Source: Clostridiales bacterium DTU070 (lineage in GTDB: Bacteria; Bacillota; Clostridia; DSM-8532). Taken from it: 52,677 bases of DNA. Shown in pieces: positions 45,566-52,677 of this stretch; position 1 is the stretch's first letter, and every line of letters begins with the position of its first letter. The stretch covers positions 1-52,677 of the forward strand of contig LFSH01000050.1 of assembly GCA_001513105.1 (NCBI GenBank), written 5' to 3'. The notes under the pieces were generated by a model. That model was not told the origin of the DNA. It searched no databases and saw nothing but the letters and a program-made list of their open reading frames with translations. Position numbers and translations under genes: made by a program.

Positions 45566-46552
45566 TCAGCTGATCCTTACACGGGGATCAACCACAGCGT
45601 ATAGGATATCAGCTATCAGTGTTCCAAGAAGCGTCAGCAATGCCAGAAATGTCATGTAAAACATTGTAAACGGTATATCTCCGCTTCTTATTGCCAAAAA
45701 GGATGTATATCCTATTCCCGGTATCTGAAACAGGGTTTCTGTGACCATGGCTCCTGCAAAAAGTCCCGGCAGTGAGCCGCCCAGTATTGTTACAACAGGA
45801 ATAAGGGTATTCCTGAAAGCATGATAATTTATGACCCTCTTTTCGGGTAATCCTTTTGCACGTGCCGTTCTGATATAGTCGGAGTTCAGAACCTCGAGCA
45901 TGTTTGTCCGGGTATAACGCATAAGGCTTCCCACGCTGACAATTGTCAATGTCATTACAGGCAACACATAGTGCGATGCTATATCAAGGAATTTACCCAT
46001 CGCATCAAGCTGTTCATGGAACCTGCCCACTTTTCCGTAAAGCTCAAACCATCCCAGCCAGACTGAAAAAATCAGTTTCAATATGGTTGCAAAGAAAAAC
46101 GTGGGGAGTGAAATGCCCAAAAGTGCAAACACAGTTACAGCATAATCAACTCTGCTGTATTGCTTCCGAGCAGCAAGTATTCCGAGCGGAATTGCTATTA
46201 AAATCTGCAAAACAAAGGATATTGCTCCCAATGCAAAAGAATCCCATATAACCTCGGAGAACTTTTCGGTTACAGGCACACTGAACTGCCACGAGTCACC
46301 AAAATCTCCCTTCACGGCATTACCAAACCACTGAAAGTAACCTTTGATTATGCCTACATCCAGTCCATACATTGCATTCAGCTGTGCCAGCCACTCGGAG
46401 TAGCTTTTTGACCCCGGTCTCGTTGAAAGTTCCCGCGCCATGTTTTCAACATATGACGAGGGAAGACAACGCATTATCGCATATATAATCATTGATGTAA
46501 AGAATAGCAACAGTAGACATAACAAAAGCCTTTTAACTATATATTTTCCCAT
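45566..46552 (-). CDS. oppB: Oligopeptide ABC transporter permease OppB-like
   Basis: A 328-aa permease with six membrane helices. It shows the OppB opening MGKYIVKRLLLCLLLLFFTSMIIY, the loop after TM1 (NAMYGLDVGIIKGYFQWFGN), and the coupling motif RTARAKGLPEKRVINYHAFRN near residue 235. Length and features are standard, in contrast to OppC. It follows oppA after a 157-nt gap that contains a hairpin, and precedes oppC by 71 nt. Confidence 0.95.
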   Translation of the reverse strand: MGKYIVKRLLLCLLLLFFTSMIIYAIMRCLPSSYVENMARELSTRPGSKSYSEWLAQLNAMYGLDVGIIKGYFQWFGNAVKGDFGDSWQFSVPVTEKFSEVIWDSFALGAISFVLQILIAIPLGILAARKQYSRVDYAVTVFALLGISLPTFFFATILKLIFSVWLGWFELYGKVGRFHEQLDAMGKFLDIASHYVLPVMTLTIVSVGSLMRYTRTNMLEVLNSDYIRTARAKGLPEKRVINYHAFRNTLIPVVTILGGSLPGLFAGAMVTETLFQIPGIGYTSFLAIRSGDIPFTMFYMTFLALLTLLGTLIADILYAVVDPRVRIS

Positions 46553-46653
46553 TAAATGACCCCTCTTTGCAAGTTACCCATTATGGGTTTTACTTATATA
46601 TATTTATTAAATAATTCCATATAAATATTTTCCAAACATGCTTTAACAAGTTT

Positions 46654-46675
46654 AGAGCCCGCAGTTGCGGGCTCT
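46654..46675 (-). repeat. Hairpin between oppA and oppB
   Basis: A perfect 10-bp inverted repeat (AGAGCCCGCA at 46654-46663 with TGCGGGCTCT at 46666-46675), 35 nt after the oppA stop. No T tract follows on the minus strand, so it is more likely an RNA-processing or 3'-end-protecting stem that keeps oppA mRNA more abundant than oppBCDF. Confidence 0.7.
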
Positions 46676-46709
46676 AACCAGAAGCATAGCCAAAAACAAG
46701 CAGTCTGTT

Positions 46710-49100
46710 TTATCTCATTTCCAGTTTTTCAATCTCTGCCATCCAACCATAATAGGTTGTAATATCCGGAGTAATTAAATCCGTGTTGATTCTCTGTGTA
46801 CTGAAAATAACCAGGTTCTGTCTCTGATATGTGGGTACCTCTACACCCCAGTCAAGTATGATATCAAGGGCTCTCTTGTATGTTGCTTTTCTGAAAGCCT
46901 GATCCGGGCTTTTTCTTGCTTCCATAATAAGCCTGTCAAGCTCAGGATCAGCAATATTGTAGTTATTGCTGTCGGTACCGCCTCTTCCGATACGGTTGTT
47001 GCTGTGGTATACCTGATACATATCAGGATCTATTGTGGCACCCCATGCAGCTGCCCACATCTCATGGGTATTTGCATTGATTGCATTCCACAGTTCGTTT
47101 GAATCTGCAGGGTCATTTATATCAAGGGTAATACCAATCTTGGCAAGTGCAGCCTGTGTATCCTTCAGGATTGAAAATGCAGGGTGATCTCCTTCACCTT
47201 CACCGGGTACTATTACCTTGTACCTCAGTTTGGCTCCTTCAGGTGCTGCCGTAAACTTACCGGTTGCTTCGTCAAATGTATAGCCTGCTGCCTTGAAGAA
47301 CCCTATTGCTGCTTCAAGAGCTGCTGCATATTTGTCATCTGCAACCATATCAGCAGTGTAGATAGGATTACCGTTTACATCCCTTGAATAAGCAACTTCA
47401 TATCCTTCATCCGCCTTTTGAGGAGCAGCCCATGATGTGTTGGATATCGGATAGTTAATAACTGAAGCCGCATCACCGTAATAGCTATCGATGGCAACGT
47501 CACGGTATACTGCATACAGGGTTGCAAAAGCTTTTCTTAAATTCTTGCTTGCTTCGGAACTGGGATCTCCGCCAACATTTACGTTATCAGCGTTGATACC
47601 GATATATCCGTAACCAAGGTTATCAACCAGGCTGGATGTAATTACATCACCAGTGAGCTGGCCGTTGGAATTCTTCTTCTTAATTTCATCCATTTTTGCA
47701 ACTGAACCTGAAGGATTAGCCAGATCGATTACGCCGGTAGCTACACCTTCAATCATTTCGCCGTCGTTTGTTTCCTTCAGCTGCAGGTATTTGATCTTGG
47801 GTTCACCTTTATAATAATGTTCATTTGCTTCAAGGTAAACAATCTTGTTTTCATATTTTATAAACTTGTAAGGTCCGGCTCCCATAGGCTTTGTGGTCTT
47901 GGACTGAACTATTGAAAGATCTCCTCTCGGGAAACCGAACTTGTTGTTTTCGTAATCATACATGGATTCATCACCATAATAGTGCAGAGGAGCAACTTCT
48001 ATGCCGCAAATGCTGTAGACAGCAGGTGCCTGGAATCCACGAACTTTAACTTCAACTTCTGTCTGGCTCAGTTTCTTGATACCTTCAATATTAGGAACTT
48101 CGGAACCGCCTGCAGTAGCAAGTTTCTTGTCAAGCAATATTCCGCTTACAATTCCCTCTATGTCAGCCTGGAAGTAATTTTCGCTTCCGCCGTAGCCGAC
48201 TCCCAGGGCTTTCCAGTCATCACCGTATTGAGCAATAATGTCTGCAAGAACCTGTGCTTCATCTGCAACTGCTGAGGAATCGTAATTCTCGTCTATGTTA
48301 TAGAAATCTGCAAACAGATCCTTTGGATTCGGGAACGGATCGGTGTAAGCCTTATATCTTTCGTCACCATATAATGACTTGACCCAATCAAGTTCTGATG
48401 TAAGCAAATCTGCTACAAAATTCTTTATAGCCTCTTTTGATTCAGCACTCGGATTCTTCAGTTCGGCTGCAATTTCATCAGCAGTAACTTCGACCTGTTC
48501 TGCCATTGAGTTGTTTAACCTGTAGTTTTTCATACCTATGATATCATAGGAATACAGCGTTGAAGAACCTGTATATGTAGGATCCGAGAGAACATAATAT
48601 GTGAAGATTATGTCATCAGCATCCATTACATGTCCGTCACTGAATTTTACGTCATCCCTGATTTTCATGTAGTATGTTGTTATATCGTTTTTCTCATCAT
48701 ATGTGACCTTAACGTCTGCTATACCGTTGTAGTAATAGTCAACCCCGTTATATGAAATTGTTTCCCCCTCAATTCCATTATACACGATACCACCGGTTCT
48801 ATCGGTTGTAAGCAGAGAAGCCTGGGTTAAACTTACAACATCCTGGTCGTAAGCAGTCTGTGCAAAGAACGGACTGAACTTCTCACTGAATGGACTGTAC
48901 CCTACAACCAATGGAGTATCGCCTTGAGATTTGCCAGCTGCTTCTGTAGGTTCAGCAGCTTGAGTGGGTGCCTGTGTCGGTGTAGCATCTGAGTCGTTTC
49001 CAGCTACCTGGGACTGTTTCGGCCAGAAGACTACTGCCAATACAACAGCCACTACCACAACGACTGCTGCGATAATCGCTACTAACTGTTTGTTTTTCAT
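46710..49100 (-). CDS. oppA: Oligopeptide-binding protein OppA-like, enlarged, membrane-anchored
   Basis: A 796-aa solute-binding protein of SBP family 5 (normally about 530-620 aa). The N-terminus is a hydrophobic segment (VAIIAAVVVVVAVVLAVVFW) with no lipobox Cys, so it is probably held by an uncleaved anchor, followed by a Thr/Pro/Ala/Glu linker (residues about 35-62). Family motifs are DGHVMDADDIIFTYYVLSD near residue 155 and GAGPYKFIKY near residue 405. A helical, acidic insert at about residues 190-335 separates the strands that usually adjoin. AGGGAAGGAT precedes the ATG and a consensus promoter lies upstream. Confidence 0.93.
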   Translation of the reverse strand: MKNKQLVAIIAAVVVVVAVVLAVVFWPKQSQVAGNDSDATPTQAPTQAAEPTEAAGKSQGDTPLVVGYSPFSEKFSPFFAQTAYDQDVVSLTQASLLTTDRTGGIVYNGIEGETISYNGVDYYYNGIADVKVTYDEKNDITTYYMKIRDDVKFSDGHVMDADDIIFTYYVLSDPTYTGSSTLYSYDIIGMKNYRLNNSMAEQVEVTADEIAAELKNPSAESKEAIKNFVADLLTSELDWVKSLYGDERYKAYTDPFPNPKDLFADFYNIDENYDSSAVADEAQVLADIIAQYGDDWKALGVGYGGSENYFQADIEGIVSGILLDKKLATAGGSEVPNIEGIKKLSQTEVEVKVRGFQAPAVYSICGIEVAPLHYYGDESMYDYENNKFGFPRGDLSIVQSKTTKPMGAGPYKFIKYENKIVYLEANEHYYKGEPKIKYLQLKETNDGEMIEGVATGVIDLANPSGSVAKMDEIKKKNSNGQLTGDVITSSLVDNLGYGYIGINADNVNVGGDPSSEASKNLRKAFATLYAVYRDVAIDSYYGDAASVINYPISNTSWAAPQKADEGYEVAYSRDVNGNPIYTADMVADDKYAAALEAAIGFFKAAGYTFDEATGKFTAAPEGAKLRYKVIVPGEGEGDHPAFSILKDTQAALAKIGITLDINDPADSNELWNAINANTHEMWAAAWGATIDPDMYQVYHSNNRIGRGGTDSNNYNIADPELDRLIMEARKSPDQAFRKATYKRALDIILDWGVEVPTYQRQNLVIFSTQRINTDLITPDITTYYGWMAEIEKLEMR

Positions 49101-49184
49101 ATCCTTCCCTCCTAATTATTAAAAACGGAATAATACAGGAACCTCTATTTAGACGGTTCGTGTTTGCAAAATTCCTTGTTTTTA

Positions 49185-49213
49185 AATTTATCAAAATAGC
49201 TGTATTATGTCAA
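49185..49213 (-). promoter_or_regulatory. Sigma-A promoter of the opp operon
   Basis: TTGACA (49208-49213), a 17-bp spacer and TAAATT (49185-49190) on the minus strand, giving a leader of about 80 nt before oppA. Confidence 0.75.
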
Positions 49214-49245
49214 TGCTAATTTAGCGTAATAAAGTATCTTAAAGC

Positions 49246-49794
49246 CTAACCATTTTTTTCATTCGGCTCTGTCCTGAACCTTATTTTACCGTGAATTCTC
49301 AGGGCAGCAACGGCGGATACGGCCGTTATAATACTGCAGACCAGGAATACAAGCTCCTGTTCCGGCGTATTCCCATGTCCGGCGAGTAAAAAAACAACCT
49401 CACCCAGCACACTCGCAAAGGACAGTATTAAAACCCAGATGCCTGCAATTCCGATACGTTTAAAGGTTTTCTCATACTGCACTACAGTCAGTTTGCTCTT
49501 TGGATAAAATGACACGGCAGAAATAATCATGAATGATATGGGCAAAAACTGTATCACATACGGCATTACCACATAAAAAGCACGCGAGCCGTCGTTGTCC
49601 AGAAAACCGGCGCCGATAAACAATACCGCCATTATTACCGGTATCAGCAAAAGGCAGATTTTGTATCTGCGTTCAAGATTCCCAGGCATATCGGTTATGT
49701 AATAGTCACCTGTGTACACTATTTCCTGCCTGATCCGGTTATCATATTCAACTGTCTCCACTTTAAACAGGTTCTTGTACTTTTTTCTTGCCAT
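49246..49794 (-). CDS. Predicted four-helix membrane protein coupled to the xylanase
   Basis: A 182-aa protein with a basic, cytoplasmic N-terminal region (about 45 residues) and four membrane helices (about 46-66, 75-95, 112-135 and 145-165), then a basic tail. No family recognised. Its ATG overlaps the xylanase stop (TAATG), so it is translated by coupling. The pairing suggests a membrane partner for the xylanase or simply a shared transcript. Confidence 0.75.
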   Translation of the reverse strand: MARKKYKNLFKVETVEYDNRIRQEIVYTGDYYITDMPGNLERRYKICLLLIPVIMAVLFIGAGFLDNDGSRAFYVVMPYVIQFLPISFMIISAVSFYPKSKLTVVQYEKTFKRIGIAGIWVLILSFASVLGEVVFLLAGHGNTPEQELVFLVCSIITAVSAVAALRIHGKIRFRTEPNEKNG

Positions 49795-51059
49795 TACTTC
49801 ATTTGCCCCTGTTCCGCATTCAGTATGATTTTTTCCTGCGGGTCATCGTTCAATAACTCGAAACTGGCTATCACAGAACCTTTTGCGTATATTTCATAAT
49901 CACCAAGAAAGCCTGACATTACAAAAGATCCTGTTTCATCTGTAATGTAGGTTTTTTCTTTCGTCCACCATTCTTCATTTATAAGTTTATTCAATTCTTC
50001 ATATGCCGGTTTGGCTGAACCGTCCCTGCGCAGCAAGCCGGCAGGAGCGCCAAGCCAGCCGCCGTCGACAAAATCCCAGTATGTTATTGATTCCACAGAA
50101 GGATGGGCGAACAAGGTCCTGTAATGGAGCACCAGTTCCTCGGCCTGTCTTTCTTCACCTTCGGGTGTGGTAGGCCATGAATCAACAACATAGTCATTAA
50201 GATCAACAATTTCAGGCGGCATAAGATGTCCTGATACCAGGTTGTTTTCAGTGAAATGGATGGGCAACTTGAAACGTGAAAATCTTTCAAGAATTTCAAG
50301 GGTTTTTTCAACGCCCCAGTATCCCTGGTGCATATGGGACTGTATTCCGATTACATCAATCGGAATTCCTGCTTCAAGGCAGCCTTCAATTAAAATATCA
50401 TAGGATTCGGAGGTTTCAAAATCGTTGATCAGTAAAACCGCATCCGGGTTAGCTTTTTTGGCTGCATGAAATACCTCGCGGACCAGGCGGATTCTTCCGA
50501 ATTCCTTGCATATTCTTGTTATGCCGTTGTCATACTTATTGAAAATCGGCATAATTACTACTTCGTTTATTACATCCCACATATCCACTAGGCCTGCAAA
50601 ATCTGTAACATCCCTGCGTATACGGTTTAGCTGCAACTGCAGTATTTCAGTATTTGAATAATCAAGAAGCCACGGAGCAGTTACGGTATGCCAGCATAAC
50701 GGATGTCCTTTCAGCTTGAAGCCTTTTGAAACCAGCCACTCTGCTGTTTTTCTGACACGCTTTGTGTCAGGATTTCCCTTCACAGGCTCAAACCTTCCCC
50801 AATAAAACGGAAGTGTCACTGCATTAAAAAGTTTGGAAAACTTTTTGAAAACCTCTTCTGCTAATTCCTTCATTTCCCCTTCAAACTCATTGTTTGCAAG
50901 AGGTATTGAATTAGCTCCCGCGCATCCGAAGAGAAACTTATGTTTAGTCTGCCTTACGGTTACTTCGATGCCTTTAAGCGGTTCCCCTTCTGCATTCTGA
51001 AGTACAACTGTCTTCTCCCCCATTCGGTGGCTGTAACTGTCATAAAAGTTATTTCCCAT
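49794..51059 (-). CDS. Cytoplasmic GH10 endo-1,4-beta-xylanase
   Basis: Hydrolyses beta-1,4-xylosidic links. There is no signal peptide, so the substrate is probably imported xylo-oligosaccharides. A short N-terminal beta segment (KTVVLQNAEGEPLKGIEVTVRQ) precedes the GH10 barrel (about residues 35-345): GHPLCWHT, then the acid/base Glu in MWDVINEV near residue 163, QSHMHQGYWG and the nucleophile Glu in IHFTENN near residue 262, ending with YWDFVDGGWLGAPAGLL. A C-terminal 65-residue beta region (TDETGSFVMSGFLGDYEIYAKG) resembles a carboxypeptidase-regulatory-like fold. The start is ATG 51057-51059 with GGGTGA upstream. Not encoded beside the sugar importer but 30 kb away. Confidence 0.93.
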   Translation of the reverse strand: MGNNFYDSYSHRMGEKTVVLQNAEGEPLKGIEVTVRQTKHKFLFGCAGANSIPLANNEFEGEMKELAEEVFKKFSKLFNAVTLPFYWGRFEPVKGNPDTKRVRKTAEWLVSKGFKLKGHPLCWHTVTAPWLLDYSNTEILQLQLNRIRRDVTDFAGLVDMWDVINEVVIMPIFNKYDNGITRICKEFGRIRLVREVFHAAKKANPDAVLLINDFETSESYDILIEGCLEAGIPIDVIGIQSHMHQGYWGVEKTLEILERFSRFKLPIHFTENNLVSGHLMPPEIVDLNDYVVDSWPTTPEGEERQAEELVLHYRTLFAHPSVESITYWDFVDGGWLGAPAGLLRRDGSAKPAYEELNKLINEEWWTKEKTYITDETGSFVMSGFLGDYEIYAKGSVIASFELLNDDPQEKIILNAEQGQMK

Positions 51060-51188
51060 ACACACTCACCCTTTGTCTTTTCTCATTATTTATCCTTATA
51101 AATAAAAATAAAGGCTTTACAATATCTTATGAAGTAGGCTCTGCTGTAATCTAATTATCTGATATTTCCCGGAAATAAGAAAGAAGAA

Positions 51189-51710
51189 TTAACTGTCATG
51201 TCCCATTGGATTTGCACAGGCTGCTTTCCTGAACAGTTCGGGACTGATATGGCAATATCCGTTTGGATTCTTATCCAGGTATTTTTGATGGTATTCTTCC
51301 GCGGGGCTGTAGTTTATTAACGGTTTTACCTCAATTACAACCGGCTTGTCATACTTTTTCTGAAGCTCTGCAATTGCCTGTTGAATAACAGGAAGATCCT
51401 TGTCGCTGATATAATAGATTCCTGTCCGGTATTGGGTTCCGACATCCCCGCCCTGCCTGTTCAGTGAAGTGGGATCTATAGCCTCAAAGTATAAGTTCAG
51501 TAACTCCTTCAGTGTTATTACGTCCTCGTTGTATACCACCTTTACGGTTTCGGCATGCCCGGTGTTGTTACGGCATACCTCTCCATATGTCGGAAACAGG
51601 GTGTTTCCGTTTGCGTATCCGACCTGGGTAGATTCAACCCCTTTGATTAAAGACAGGTATTTCTCCATTCCCCAAAAGCATCCGCCTGCTAAATATATCT
51701 CTGATGACAT
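51189..51710 (-). CDS. msrA: Peptide methionine sulfoxide reductase MsrA
   Basis: Reduces methionine-S-sulfoxide in proteins. The catalytic Cys lies in LAGGCFWGMEKY at residue 11; GVESTQVGYANG, GHAETVKVVYN and YHQKYLDKNPNGYCHI are family blocks. A further Cys pair (CHI near residue 153 and CANP near residue 166) could serve for recycling. The 173-aa length is typical. No msrB gene is adjacent. Confidence 0.97.
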   Translation of the reverse strand: MSSEIYLAGGCFWGMEKYLSLIKGVESTQVGYANGNTLFPTYGEVCRNNTGHAETVKVVYNEDVITLKELLNLYFEAIDPTSLNRQGGDVGTQYRTGIYYISDKDLPVIQQAIAELQKKYDKPVVIEVKPLINYSPAEEYHQKYLDKNPNGYCHISPELFRKAACANPMGHDS

Positions 51711-51909
51711 CCAATCACCCTTTTAATATCGCTTTATCTTCAGGTTTATAATATTTCTCAAAATTTCAACCCGTTTCACAAATATACTTTTCTAATATAC
51801 CCAGATTATCACAATAAATAACAACCGGCAACTGTCCATCAAACGACAGGTCAGTTTATGTTTGCATAAAGCTGCAGGCAAAGCGTGAAAATCAACCATT
51901 ATAAAAAAT

Positions 51910-51944
51910 TGCGAAAAAAGAAAAGCTCTCAAACGAGAGCTTTT
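51910..51944 (-). terminator. Terminator of the lipoprotein gene
   Basis: A perfect 10-bp stem (AAAAGCTCTC at 51921-51930 with GAGAGCTTTT at 51935-51944), loop AAAC, then CTTTTTTC on the minus strand, 29 nt past the stop. Confidence 0.85.
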
Positions 51945-51972
51945 TCCTGAATACTGCTTTTTAATCATTCAC

Positions 51973-52578
51973 TTATTCTTCCGATTCAAAAGTGTCTTCC
52001 AACTCTTCAGACAAGCTGAACAGTCCTCCCATCATTGCATCCAGGAACTCATCATCTGCATCAATTATCCAGCTATTACCCTGTTTTGACAGTTTAATGT
52101 CAACTGTTGACGTTACTGTTTCGTTGCCCTCTCTTTCAAGCAGATCAATTAACAACTGAAAAATCTGTGCTTCCAATTCCTCATCGGACATTGTGTCATC
52201 TCCTGCAAAGGCGTTTTCCAGGGCAAGTGCCATTGCTTCCTGGAAATACTCTTCGAAAATCTTGCTCATATCAACATTTGTCAGCTCTGTTTTTACCGTT
52301 GCCGTATTCTTATTGACATCTGCTGATATTATATTGAAATCCAGATTGCCGAATATAAGCCGGAGGGTTTCCTCATCCTCGGTCAAATCACCTGAATCTG
52401 AACCATTAAACAGCTCCTCGGTCCCGAAATACTTCTGAACTGTTTTCCAGTCTATGTTTTTAACTGCGGTCAACGCGTTTTTTACCGCCTCATCCGGCGC
52501 TTCACCTTTCCCACAGGCTGTAAGCATTAATGAGAACAGCAGCACAACAGCAACAAGTGTTAACAGTTTTTTATTCAT
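51973..52578 (-). CDS. Lipoprotein of unknown function (DUF4878/DUF5105-like)
   Basis: A 201-aa lipoprotein with lipobox LMLTAC (Cys residue 22). The mature part begins with APDEAVKNALTAVKNIDWKTVQKYF, a pattern seen in DUF4878 and DUF5105 proteins, followed by an acidic alpha/beta domain (FNIISADVNKNTATVKTELTN) with a helical insert and an acidic tail. The first 20 residues form a classic signal peptide. GAAAGGAGA precedes the ATG. It is alone behind its own terminator. Role unknown. Confidence 0.85.
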   Translation of the reverse strand: MNKKLLTLVAVVLLFSLMLTACGKGEAPDEAVKNALTAVKNIDWKTVQKYFGTEELFNGSDSGDLTEDEETLRLIFGNLDFNIISADVNKNTATVKTELTNVDMSKIFEEYFQEAMALALENAFAGDDTMSDEELEAQIFQLLIDLLEREGNETVTSTVDIKLSKQGNSWIIDADDEFLDAMMGGLFSLSEELEDTFESEE

Positions 52579-52677
52579 TTTGATAATCTCCTTTCAATTG
52601 CAAGTTATACGCTATGGTACCGTCAAGATTTTTTCGCAAAATCGGTTTCCGTTTGGTAGCCAGTAGTTAGCTGACTG

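Overview
The window is 52.7 kb of chromosome from a low-to-mid GC, endospore-forming member of the Clostridia. The evidence is the sporulation gene ylbJ, Shine-Dalgarno sites of the GGAGG type before most genes, frequent TTG and GTG starts, Zn-ribbon L28 and L32, DUF4364, DUF5685 and NusG-II/Gx families, YesM/YesN regulators and a GH10 xylanase. A plant-fibre-degrading clostridium (Clostridium cluster III type) is a reasonable inference; the species cannot be fixed from this sequence. There are no rRNA or tRNA genes, CRISPR arrays, transposases or phage genes. About 50 protein genes are supported, most of them on the minus strand.

Region by region: (1) 0.2-6.6 kb, all minus: mutS2, a secreted cell-wall amidase, then an asp23 / DUF5685 / DnaJ-TPR / membrane-protein operon. 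(2) 6.8-12.0 kb: ylbJ (plus) behind a SigE-like promoter, convergent with the housekeeping run recG-rsmD-coaD-coiled-coil protein (minus). rsmD appears to start at a non-standard ATA codon. (3) 12.1-14.5 kb: a small secreted protein and rpmB (plus), then a NusG-II/Gx membrane pair (minus) of the kind associated with flavin-based extracellular electron transfer. (4) 14.6-21.7 kb: an lplABC-type oligosaccharide ABC importer (minus) divergent from its probable yesM-yesN regulator (plus). (5) 21.8-30.2 kb: apbE, mntP, a GT4 glycosyltransferase, a PDZ/radical-SAM DUF512 protein, rpmF and yceD, glyA, a membrane protein and rluB. (6) 30.3-37.3 kb: a secreted transglutaminase gene under a c-di-GMP-I riboswitch, purC, an acn-icd operon, a 0.37-kb noncoding inverted-repeat element, DUF4364 and a YdcF protein. 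(7) 37.5-41.4 kb: an orphan PAS histidine kinase, an M24 peptidase and two small membrane proteins. (8) 41.5-49.2 kb: a complete oligopeptide ABC importer (oppA-B-C-D-F) with several enlarged subunits. (9) 49.2-52.6 kb: a cytoplasmic GH10 xylanase coupled to a membrane protein, msrA and a lipoprotein.

Functionally the window joins nutrient capture (sugar importer with two-component control, peptide importer followed by a prolyl peptidase, intracellular xylanase) to envelope biology (amidase, glycosyltransferase, c-di-GMP-controlled secreted transglutaminase) and housekeeping. The most unusual items are: the peptide importer whose OppC carries a roughly 280-residue extracytoplasmic insert of four degenerate repeats while its OppA has a separate roughly 145-residue insert; the c-di-GMP riboswitch before the transglutaminase; the Gln-rich DnaJ-TPR protein with a cysteine cluster at its end; the inverted-repeat element near 35.7 kb; and the apparent ATA start of rsmD. 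Everything here is read by eye; no database search, alignment or folding program was run.
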